Assembly (NCBI GenBank): GCA_963703555.1 | Contig: CAVPEV010000062.1 | Coordinates: forward strand, 1 to 28,339 | Reading direction: 5' to 3' | Length of the DNA: 28,339 bases | Source of the DNA: CAVPEV01 sp963703555 | GTDB lineage: Bacteria > Actinomycetota > Actinomycetes > Actinomycetales > Cellulomonadaceae | In this document: piece by piece, positions 1-5,474 of the stretch | Position numbering within the stretch: the stretch's first letter is position 1 | Layout: every line of letters begins with the position of its first letter | The notes under the pieces: model-generated | The model's database searches: none | The model's input: only the letters and a program-made list of their open reading frames with translations | Told to the model about the DNA's origin: nothing | Made by a program: the position numbers and the translations under genes

Positions 1-514
1 GGCCGTTCAATTCCAGCAGTAATTTCTTTACCGGCGCCGGAACCGCCGCGCGGACGGCGTCGTCCACGTCCAGCCAGATGCGGCCCGGCGCTTCGGCAGG
101 GGCGAGAATTTTTCGTACGTCGCACCGAATCGGCCGTACCCGCAGCTTGAAATGCGTGAAGCCGTGCTCGATCACCGGCATCTTTTGCGCCTTGGCGATT
201 TCAATTGAAAAATTCTTCCTGCAAAAAGACCTGACTTCGCCCGAAGGGCCCTCGGGAAAAGCCCAGAGCCCTCCCCAGATTCCCGTGCTCGACCGCCGCT
301 CGAGCAAGACCGAGCCCTGGTGCAGGAAGACGTACCAGGTGGCATTCCTGGCCGGCAGCGGTCTTCTCTTGCGCGGCGCCGGCAGCTCGTGGATCCGGCC
401 GCTGCGCCGCGCGACGCACTCCTTGGCGACGGGGCAGCGCTCGCAGGCCGGATTGGCGCGCGTGCATACGGTCGCGCCCAGGTCCATGAGCGCCTGGGTG
501 TAGGTCTCGATTGC
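1..514 (-). CDS. mutY: A/G-specific adenine glycosylase MutY, C-terminal part (partial at both ends)
   Basis: MutY removes adenine mispaired with 8-oxoguanine in base excision repair. The frame is open from about 514 down to base 1, where the window ends, so the true C-terminus is not seen. It reads ETYTQALMDLGATVCTR, then the iron-sulfur loop with spacing C-x6-C-x2-C-x5-C (CTRANPACERCPVAKEC), a linker, and a NUDIX-like C-terminal domain (GIWGGLWAFPEG, later HGFTHFKLRV) that reads 8-oxoG. The N-terminal helix-hairpin-helix and catalytic Asp are missing because the match stops at the junction near 505-525. The segment is visibly lower in GC, with AT-rich codons (AAA, TTT, AAT) unlike the rest of the window. 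The protein looks beta/gammaproteobacterial. It does not belong to the same genome neighbourhood as the DNA to its right. Confidence 0.85.
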
Positions 515-525
515 GCGTGCCGGTG
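505..525. other. Chimeric or foreign junction between mutY and nhaA fragments
   Basis: To the left, a proteobacterial-type MutY is read on the minus strand and loses its N-terminal half here. To the right, an actinobacterial-type NhaA is read on the plus strand and also lacks its N-terminal half. Base composition and codon use change at the same point. Two headless genes back to back are the signature of a read or contig chimera. A real recombination junction is possible but less likely. The exact base cannot be fixed because a few codons fit both sides. Confidence 0.75.
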
Positions 526-1179
526 CAGTGGCTCGCTGCGGCCGTCGTCGTCGTCGCGGTGTTCGGGGCCCTGGTGCAGGCCCGCAGGACGCCGGTGGCG
601 GTGCTCGTCCCGCTCGCGGTGACCGCCTGGGCCTTCATGCACGCGTCCGGGGTGCACGCGACCATCGCCGGCGTGCTGCTCGGGATGACGGTGCCGGCGC
701 TCACCCGGCCCGACGAGGCGCGAAGCATGTCCGAACGGTTCGAGCACCGTTGGCGCCCGGTGTCCGCCGGCTTCGCGGTCCCGGTGTTCGCCCTGTTCGC
801 CGCCGGGGTCACGCTGACCGGCCAGGCGTTCGGGGACGCCCTGGCCGACCCGGTGGCCCAGGGCGTCGCGCTGGGGCTGGTGCTGGGCAAGCCCCTGGGC
901 ATCGTGCTGGCCACCTGGGCGGTTGCCAGGTTCACCCGGGCCACCCTCGGCGAGGGACTGCACTGGCCCGACGTGGTCGCGATCGGGCTGGTCGGCGGGA
1001 TCGGGTTCACCGTGTCGCTGCTCATCGGCGCGCTCGCCTTCGGCGAGGGCAGCCCGCACGACGAGCACATCAAGGTCGCGGTCCTCGCCGGGTCCGCGGT
1101 GGCCGCCGTCCTCGGCGGCGTGGCCCTGGCGATCCGGGACCGCCAGCACGCCACGGGCCGGGTGGCCACCGGGCCCTGA
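511..1179 (+). CDS. nhaA: Na+/H+ antiporter NhaA, C-terminal part (5' end missing)
   Basis: NhaA exchanges external H+ for internal Na+ across the inner membrane. About 222 residues remain of a family that is usually near 390-430, so the N-terminal half, with the DD pair of aspartates of helix V, is absent. What remains is typical: a run of hydrophobic helices, the block HASGVHATIAGVLLGMTVP, then PVSAGFAVPVFALFAAGV, GLVLGKPLGIVLATW and GGIGFTVSLLIGALAF near the C-terminus. The TTG at 511 is only where the match begins; it is not a credible start, since there is no ribosome site and homology should continue upstream. The gene is cut by the junction at about 510. nhaA is commonly found beside ephE/marP/nth in actinomycetes, so it belongs with the genes to the right. 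Confidence 0.85.
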   Translation: MRVPVQWLAAAVVVVAVFGALVQARRTPVAVLVPLAVTAWAFMHASGVHATIAGVLLGMTVPALTRPDEARSMSERFEHRWRPVSAGFAVPVFALFAAGVTLTGQAFGDALADPVAQGVALGLVLGKPLGIVLATWAVARFTRATLGEGLHWPDVVAIGLVGGIGFTVSLLIGALAFGEGSPHDEHIKVAVLAGSAVAAVLGGVALAIRDRQHATGRVATGP

Positions 1180-1197
1180 CCGGTAGGTTGTTCGGTG

Positions 1198-2133
1198 ATG
1201 ACCGTCGATGCCTCGAGCCTGCTCGTGGACGGACCGTGGCAGCACCGCTTCGTCTCGGCGAACGCGGCCCGGTTCCACGTCGCCGTCGCGGGTCCCGACG
1301 ACCACGACGCGCCGCTCGTCGTCCTCCTGCACGGGGTGTTCCAGCACTGGTGGGAGTGGCGCGACCAGCTGCCGGCGCTCGGAGCGGCCGGCTACCGGGT
1401 GGCCGCGATGGACCTGCGCGGCGCGTGCGCGTCGGACAAGCCGCCGCAGGGCTACGACGTGCCGACCCTCGCCCACGACGTCGCCGGGGTGATCCGCTCC
1501 CTCGGTGCGCGGCGGGCCGTGGTGGTCGGGCACGGCATCGGTGGCGGGGACGTCGCCTGGGCGATGCCCGCCTACCATCCCGACGTGACGGTGGCCGTGG
1601 CCGCGCTGTCCGCCCCCCACCCGCTGCAGACCGGCCTCCGGCCGGGCCGCGACCTGCGCCCGACGGCCTGGCGCCGGCTGCTGGCAGCCCAGGTCCCCGG
1701 GCTGCCCGAGCGCGCCGCGATGCACGCCGACCTCGTCGTCCACCTGCTGCGCGAGTGGGGGGGGCCCGGCTGGCCACCGCCCGACGTCGCCGAGGTGTAC
1801 CGGCGGGGCGCCCAGGTGCCGTTCGCCGCGCACTCCGCCCTCGAGGTGGTGCGTTGGCTGGTCCGCTCCGGCGTGCGCCCGGACGGCCACCGGCACGCGG
1901 CGCGGCTACGATCGGCGCCCGGAGTGCCCACCCTGCAGGTGCACGGTGCGCTGGACGGCTGCCGTCCGGCGCTCAGCGCGCCGCTGCACGGTGCGCTCGC
2001 CCGGCGGCCCGGGCTGCGGCTGCGCTACGAGCTGCTCACCGGCGTGGGCTACGCGCTGCCCGAGGAGGCCCCCGCGCTGATCACCGACGTGCTGGGGAGC
2101 TGGTTGCCGGAGGTCACCCGGGACCTGACCTGA
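1198..2133 (+). CDS. EphE-like alpha/beta-hydrolase-fold protein lacking catalytic residues
   Basis: A protein of about 311 residues with the alpha/beta hydrolase fold of the epoxide-hydrolase/haloalkane-dehalogenase group. The oxyanion block LLHGVFQHWWEWRDQLPAL (about 43-61), MDLRGACASDKP (71-82) and the nucleophile elbow VVGHGIGGGDVAW are all easy to align. The elbow residue that should be Asp or Ser is Gly113 (GHGIG), and the C-terminal block that normally reads GvGHfpheEaP reads GVGYALPEEAP, so the catalytic His is Tyr. As read, it cannot run the usual covalent mechanism and may be a pseudoenzyme. GTG at 1195 would add one residue. It is the positional counterpart of M. tuberculosis EphE (Rv3670). 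It converges on nth across a hairpin. Confidence 0.75.
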   Translation: MTVDASSLLVDGPWQHRFVSANAARFHVAVAGPDDHDAPLVVLLHGVFQHWWEWRDQLPALGAAGYRVAAMDLRGACASDKPPQGYDVPTLAHDVAGVIRSLGARRAVVVGHGIGGGDVAWAMPAYHPDVTVAVAALSAPHPLQTGLRPGRDLRPTAWRRLLAAQVPGLPERAAMHADLVVHLLREWGGPGWPPPDVAEVYRRGAQVPFAAHSALEVVRWLVRSGVRPDGHRHAARLRSAPGVPTLQVHGALDGCRPALSAPLHGALARRPGLRLRYELLTGVGYALPEEAPALITDVLGSWLPEVTRDLT

Positions 2134-2145
2134 CCCTGCCTGACC

Positions 2146-2176
2146 GGTCCGACCGCGCCCACCACCCGGTCGGACC
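2146..2176. terminator. Bidirectional hairpin between convergent genes
   Basis: A perfect 10-bp inverted repeat, GGTCCGACCG and CGGTCGGACC, with an 11-nt loop lies between the convergent ephE-like gene and nth. There is no T-tract on either side, which is common for GC-rich actinobacterial terminators. Placement between two converging stop codons supports a shared terminator. Confidence 0.6.
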
Positions 2177-2207
2177 CGACCGCGCCGACCACCCGAGACC
2201 GCCCGGA

Positions 2208-2906
2208 TCAGCCCTTCAGCAGGGCGGCGGCCAGCACCGGGTCGGCCTCGCCGATGCCGGCGGACGGGCAGTCGGGCACGAGCGGGCAGGCACCGCAGGC
2301 GGGGCGCCGGGCGAAGCAGGTGCGTCGCCCGTGGAAGATCAGCCGGTGGCTGACCATGGTCCACTCGCTCGACCGGTACAGCGCGGTGAGGTCGGCCTCC
2401 ACCTGCACCGGGTCGGCCGACGTCGTCAGCCCGAGCCGCAGCGCGAGCCGCAGCACGTGCGTGTCCACCGGCAGGCCTGGGATGGCGAAGGCGTTGCCGA
2501 GCACGACGTTGGCCGTCTTTCGCCCGACCCCGGGCAGGGTGACGAGGTCGGCCATCCGCGGCGGCACCTCGCCGTCGAACCGCTCGACGAGGGCCTGCCC
2601 GATCCCGCGCAGCGCCTGCGCCTTGGCCCGGTAGAAGCCCACCGGGTGCAGGACCTCCTCCAGCTCGGCCCGATCGGCGCCGGCCAGGGCACCGGCGTCG
2701 GGCCAGCGGGCGAACACCTCGGGCGTGACCTGGTTGACCACGCGATCCGTGGTCTGCGCGGACAGCACGGTGGCCACGAGCAGCTGCAACGGGGTGCCGA
2801 AGTCCAGCTCGCACCGGGCCTCGGGGTAGCGCAGGGCGAGCGCCCGGTTGATCCGCCGGGCCCGGCGCACCCGCGCCAGCGGGGTCTCCTGCTCCCAGCG
2901 TCGCAT
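2208..2906 (-). CDS. nth: Endonuclease III (DNA glycosylase/AP lyase)
   Basis: Nth excises oxidised pyrimidines and nicks the abasic site. The 232-residue protein is full length for the family. It has the helix-hairpin-helix LPGVGRKTANVVLG (124-137) with catalytic Lys130, catalytic Asp148 in PVDTHV, and the [4Fe-4S] loop C197-x6-C204-x2-C207-x5-C213. The ATG at 2906 is chosen because family similarity starts right after it and longer in-frame extensions look noncoding. Its counterpart in M. tuberculosis is Rv3674c, next to crp, and the same order holds here. It has no close downstream partner because it converges on the ephE-like gene. Confidence 0.95.
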   Translation of the reverse strand: MRRWEQETPLARVRRARRINRALALRYPEARCELDFGTPLQLLVATVLSAQTTDRVVNQVTPEVFARWPDAGALAGADRAELEEVLHPVGFYRAKAQALRGIGQALVERFDGEVPPRMADLVTLPGVGRKTANVVLGNAFAIPGLPVDTHVLRLALRLGLTTSADPVQVEADLTALYRSSEWTMVSHRLIFHGRRTCFARRPACGACPLVPDCPSAGIGEADPVLAAALLKG

Positions 2907-2918
2907 CTGTGCAGCGTA
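2907..2918 (-). promoter_or_regulatory. Possible leaderless promoter of nth
   Basis: On the minus strand a TACGCT box (2913-2918) lies six bases before the nth ATG, the distance expected if transcription starts at or next to the start codon. There is no clear Shine-Dalgarno sequence in the gap. The -35 region is not recognisable, so this rests on one box. Confidence 0.35.
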
Positions 2919-3110
2919 GGCCGTCGACGGCAGCGCCGGGTCGCCCGACCGGACCGGCGGACCCACCACCCGGAGGAGTGAACGGCCCGGTCGGACGGGT
3001 GACACCACGACGCGACCCTCAAGTCGGCACGACAGCCGACCGAGACAGCCTCCACACGCAGTGCGCGACCCGAGGACACGCTGCGGCCGCCCGGAGGGAC
3101 GCAGACCACC

Positions 3111-3578
3111 ATGCCAGCCGAGCCGCGACGCGAGCAGGCGGCAGCCCTCGGCGCCGAGCGTCGGGTGCTGCGCACGGAGCGAGCCCGCGTGCAGCGCTGG
3201 CGTCGCCTCGTCCGCGGCCGGATCGACCTTGCCGTCGCCGCGATCGCCCCACCGGACCCGATCGGCATCGACCCCGGTCTGCTCGGTCTCCCGGCCGCCC
3301 GGGACGCGCCCGACCACCGCAGCCTGGTGCACGCGCTGCGCCTGGCGGACGCCGCGCAGGAGGCCGGCGAGCTGTCCGCACTGCGCACGCTCGACGATCA
3401 GATGGTCGCCTACCTGGCCCGCCTCGACGCGGCGATCGACGCGGCGACCGACGCGCAGGTGCAGGTCCTCGTGCGCGGCCTCGCCGTCCTGCCACCCCGC
3501 GCGGGCGGTGGACCGAGCGGTACCGCGCACGGTCCGGTTCTGCCCGGATGGGGCAGACTGGGCCGCGGGCAGGGGTAG
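3111..3578 (+). CDS. Small helical protein between nth and crp, function unknown
   Basis: A 155-residue charged, mostly helical protein with no signal peptide or membrane segment. The ATG at 3111 has a GGAGGG about ten bases upstream. The segment RVQRWRRLVRGRIDLAVAAI (about 26-45) has the heptad look of the first helix in the RsiG/AmfC-like 'aerial mycelium formation' family, but I cannot see the full c-di-GMP motif of RsiG, so this is only a resemblance. The second half (DAAQEAGELSALRTLDDQMVAY) also looks like an antiparallel coil. The last 30 residues are Gly/Pro-rich and may be partly regulatory DNA, because the crp promoter should lie there. It is divergent from nth and reads toward crp, 25 bases away. 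A gene also sits between nth and crp in M. tuberculosis (Rv3675), but I cannot say it is the same one. Confidence 0.6.
   Translation: MPAEPRREQAAALGAERRVLRTERARVQRWRRLVRGRIDLAVAAIAPPDPIGIDPGLLGLPAARDAPDHRSLVHALRLADAAQEAGELSALRTLDDQMVAYLARLDAAIDAATDAQVQVLVRGLAVLPPRAGGGPSGTAHGPVLPGWGRLGRGQG
3539..3557. repeat. Short inverted repeat upstream of crp
   Basis: TCTGCCC and GGGCAGA form a 7-bp inverted repeat with a 5-base spacer, about 50 bases before the crp start. It could be an operator or a small hairpin. It does not resemble the TGTGA-N6-TCACA Crp box. Confidence 0.3.
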
Positions 3579-3603
3579 GTACGGGCCAGGAGGGTGAGTT
3601 CCG

Positions 3604-4281
3604 GTGGAGGACGACGTCGTGCTCTCGGCCCCGCTGTTCGCCCAGATGGACCGTGACACGTCAGCGAGCCTGCTGACCACCATGACACCCGTGCAGGTCC
3701 ACCGCGGGGAGGCGCTCTTCCACGAGGGTGAGCCGGGCGACCGCCTCTACGTCGTGCGGACCGGCAAGATCAAGCTGGGCCAGCGGTCGACAGACGGCCG
3801 GGAGAACCTGCTCGGTGTGCTCGGCCCCGGCGAGATGTTCGGCGAGCTGTCCCTGTTCGACCTCGGCCCGCGGACCGCGACCGCCACCGCGATCACCGAC
3901 GCCGAGGTGCTCGAGCTGGCCCACGAGACGCTCGCCGAGCGGATCCGGGCCAACCCGGCGGTCGCGCTCCCCCTGCTGCGCACCCTGGCCCACCGGCTGC
4001 GTCGCACCAACGAGGCCCTTGGCGACCTGGTGTTCTCCGACGTCCCCGGCCGGGTGGCCAAGGCCCTGCTGGACCTGTCCACCCGGTTCGGTGAGCCGGT
4101 CGAGGACGGCATCCGGGTGGCCCACGACCTCACCCAGGAAGAGCTCGCGCAACTGGTCGGCGCCTCGCGGGAGACGGTGAACAAGGCGCTCGCCGACTTC
4201 GCCGCGCGCGGCTGGTTGCGCCGGGAGGGCCGGGCCGTCGTCCTGCTCGACGCGGGCCGCCTGGAGCGTCGGGCGCGGTAG
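3604..4281 (+). CDS. crp: Crp/Fnr-family transcription regulator
   Basis: A 225-residue cyclic-nucleotide-responsive activator/repressor, likely the orthologue of M. tuberculosis Rv3676 (Crp) and Corynebacterium GlxR. The cNMP-binding barrel covers about residues 10-120, with the phosphate-binding cassette FGELSLFDLGPRTATATA (79-96; Glu81 and Arg90 contact the nucleotide in this family). A long dimerisation helix follows. The winged HTH is at about 176-205 (LTQEELAQLVGASRETVNKA), with recognition-helix residues R189-E190 that fit a TGTGA half site. GTG at 3604 is preceded by AGGAGGG about 10 bases upstream. It converges on ridA with a 14-base gap. The family acts as a dimer on many promoters; no targets can be claimed from this window. 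Confidence 0.93.
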   Translation: MEDDVVLSAPLFAQMDRDTSASLLTTMTPVQVHRGEALFHEGEPGDRLYVVRTGKIKLGQRSTDGRENLLGVLGPGEMFGELSLFDLGPRTATATAITDAEVLELAHETLAERIRANPAVALPLLRTLAHRLRRTNEALGDLVFSDVPGRVAKALLDLSTRFGEPVEDGIRVAHDLTQEELAQLVGASRETVNKALADFAARGWLRREGRAVVLLDAGRLERRAR

Positions 4282-4295
4282 GCCTCCGCGGTCGG

Positions 4296-4763
4296 TCAGA
4301 TGACCTCGACGAGAATCTCCACCTCGACGGGCGAGTCCATCGGCAGCACCGCCACCCCGACCGCGGATCGCGCGTGCACGCCGGCGTCGCCCAGGATCTC
4401 CTGCAGCACCTGGCTCGCGCCGTTGACCACGGCGGGCTGACCGGTGAAGGTCGGGTCGCTCGCGACGAACCCCACGAGCTTGACCACACGCACGATCGCG
4501 TCGATGCCGCCGGCCGCCGCGGCCGCCGCGGCCAGCGCGTTGAGCGCAGCCTGGCGCGCCAGACCGGCCGCCGCCTGCGGGTCCACCAGTCCCGGACCGG
4601 TGCCCACCTTGCCCGTGGCCGGCAGCACCCCGCCGACGAACGGCAGCTGACCGGAGGTGTGCACAAGGGTGCCGGCGCGTACCGCAGGCAGGTAGGCCGC
4701 CACCGGCGCAGCGACGGCGGGCAGTTCGACACCCAGCTCGGCCAGCCGCTCGCTGGGCTTCAT
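4296..4763 (-). CDS. RidA/YjgF-family protein
   Basis: A 155-residue protein of the RidA (YER057c/YjgF) family. RidA members hydrolyse reactive enamines/imines made by PLP enzymes and work as trimers in the cytosol. Matching blocks are HTSGQLPFVGGVLPATGKVG, QAALNALAAAAAA and the C-terminal ARSAVGVAVLPMDSPVEVEILVEV, where the conserved Arg (RSAVG) that binds the substrate carboxylate is present. Some subgroups of this family do not have deaminase activity, so the substrate is open. The ATG at 4763 overlaps the TGA of the DUF4177 gene (ATGA), so the two are translationally coupled. This pair matches Rv3678c and Rv3678A. Confidence 0.88.
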   Translation of the reverse strand: MKPSERLAELGVELPAVAAPVAAYLPAVRAGTLVHTSGQLPFVGGVLPATGKVGTGPGLVDPQAAAGLARQAALNALAAAAAAAGGIDAIVRVVKLVGFVASDPTFTGQPAVVNGASQVLQEILGDAGVHARSAVGVAVLPMDSPVEVEILVEVI

Positions 4764-4921
4764 CCCTGGTCCCGCACACGCTTGAGGTAGGCGACGAGGC
4801 CGTTGTCCGGCCCCTGGACCACCTGGACGAGCTCCCAGCCGTCCTCCCCCCACTGGTCGAGGATGGCCTTCGTCGCGTGCACGATGAGCGGGACTGTCGC
4901 ATACTCCCAGCGGGTCGCCAT
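4760..4921 (-). CDS. DUF4177 small protein
   Basis: A 53-residue protein beginning MATRWEYATVPLIVH and containing WGEDGWELVQVVQG, the hallmark of DUF4177 (a small beta-strand/helix protein with a conserved GWELV). It has no membrane segment. Its stop codon overlaps the ridA start. The next gene upstream (whiB) ends 10 bases away, so whiB, this gene and ridA may form one transcript. The positional counterpart is Rv3678A. Function unknown. Confidence 0.85.
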   Translation of the reverse strand: MATRWEYATVPLIVHATKAILDQWGEDGWELVQVVQGPDNGLVAYLKRVRDQG

Positions 4922-4931
4922 GCGGGTCACC

Positions 4932-5225
4932 CTAGCGGGCCACCCGCGCCGGGGAGCCGGCGGTGCGCAGCTCGGCCTGCCAGGACCGCACGCCCGGGCG
5001 ACGCCGGAGCAGGGCCCGCCGTTCCCGCTCGGTCATGCCACCCCAGACACCGAACTCCACCCGGTTGTCCAGGGCGTCGGCCAGGCAGTCCAGGCGCACG
5101 GGGCACTGCTCGCACACGACCCGGGCCGCCCGCTGCGCCGCCCCCTCGACGAACAGGCCGTCGGGCTCCACCCGACCGCCCGCGCACGCCGCCCGGACGA
5201 CCCACCCGCCGTCGCCACGCTGCAC
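4932..5225 (-). CDS. whiB4: WhiB-family iron-sulfur regulator (WhiB4-like)
   Basis: A 97-residue Wbl protein. The four cluster cysteines are C14, C38, C41 and C47 (C-x2-C-x5-C in VVCEQCPVRLDC), followed by the G(V)WGG turn at 59-63 and a basic tail (TERERRALLRRRP) that contacts DNA. Wbl proteins bind a [4Fe-4S] cluster that senses O2 or NO and usually work with the principal sigma factor. Position between ridA/DUF4177 and a PonA2-type PBP matches whiB4 (Rv3681c). GTG at 5225 is chosen because GGGAGGGA lies just upstream and similarity begins there. The protein is somewhat shorter than M. tuberculosis WhiB4 at its N-terminus. Confidence 0.9.
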   Translation of the reverse strand: MQRGDGGWVVRAACAGGRVEPDGLFVEGAAQRAARVVCEQCPVRLDCLADALDNRVEFGVWGGMTERERRALLRRRPGVRSWQAELRTAGSPARVAR

Positions 5226-5352
5226 GTCTGGTCCCTCCCGGTCCGCACGTCCCGGCCCCGGCGGGCCCGTGCCACGGACCCCAGCGGCGGCGCACCCACG
5301 AGCACGTCCTGCCGGCAGGCTAACCACTCGCCGCGAGCACCAGCAAGGGTCG

Positions 5353-5389
5353 CGCGGGGCGCAGCTCGCCCGCCCGGGGGCGCCCCGCG
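5353..5389. repeat. GC-rich inverted repeat in the whiB-ponA divergent region
   Basis: CGCGGGGCG (5353-5361) and CGCCCCGCG (5381-5389) form a perfect 9-bp inverted repeat with a 19-base spacer. It lies in the 248-base gap between two divergent genes. Two GTGCAG copies follow within 25 bases. It may be an operator or only GC-rich structure. Confidence 0.3.
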
Positions 5390-5459
5390 GTCTGTGCAGG
5401 TCCGGTGCAGCTCCCCGGCACAGGCTCCGACCGCCGGCGACGAACGCCGGACGCTCCCG

Positions 5460-5474
5460 TACCCTGGACGGCCA
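5460..5474 (+). promoter_or_regulatory. Probable leaderless promoter of the PBP gene
   Basis: A TACCCT -10 box at 5460-5465 lies eight bases before the ATG at 5474, with no Shine-Dalgarno sequence between. Transcription would start at or within a base or two of the ATG, as in many actinobacterial leaderless mRNAs. The -35 box is not clear. Confidence 0.5.

Noticed and set aside
528..2981. An 817-residue plus-strand frame rich in Arg, Gly and Pro across nhaA and the ephE-like gene
   Set aside because: It is the antisense/other-frame shadow common in GC-rich DNA. It has no family blocks and overlaps two clear genes.
3539..3557. Crp autoregulatory site
   Set aside because: The inverted repeat does not match TGTGA-N6-TCACA, so I list it only as a repeat.
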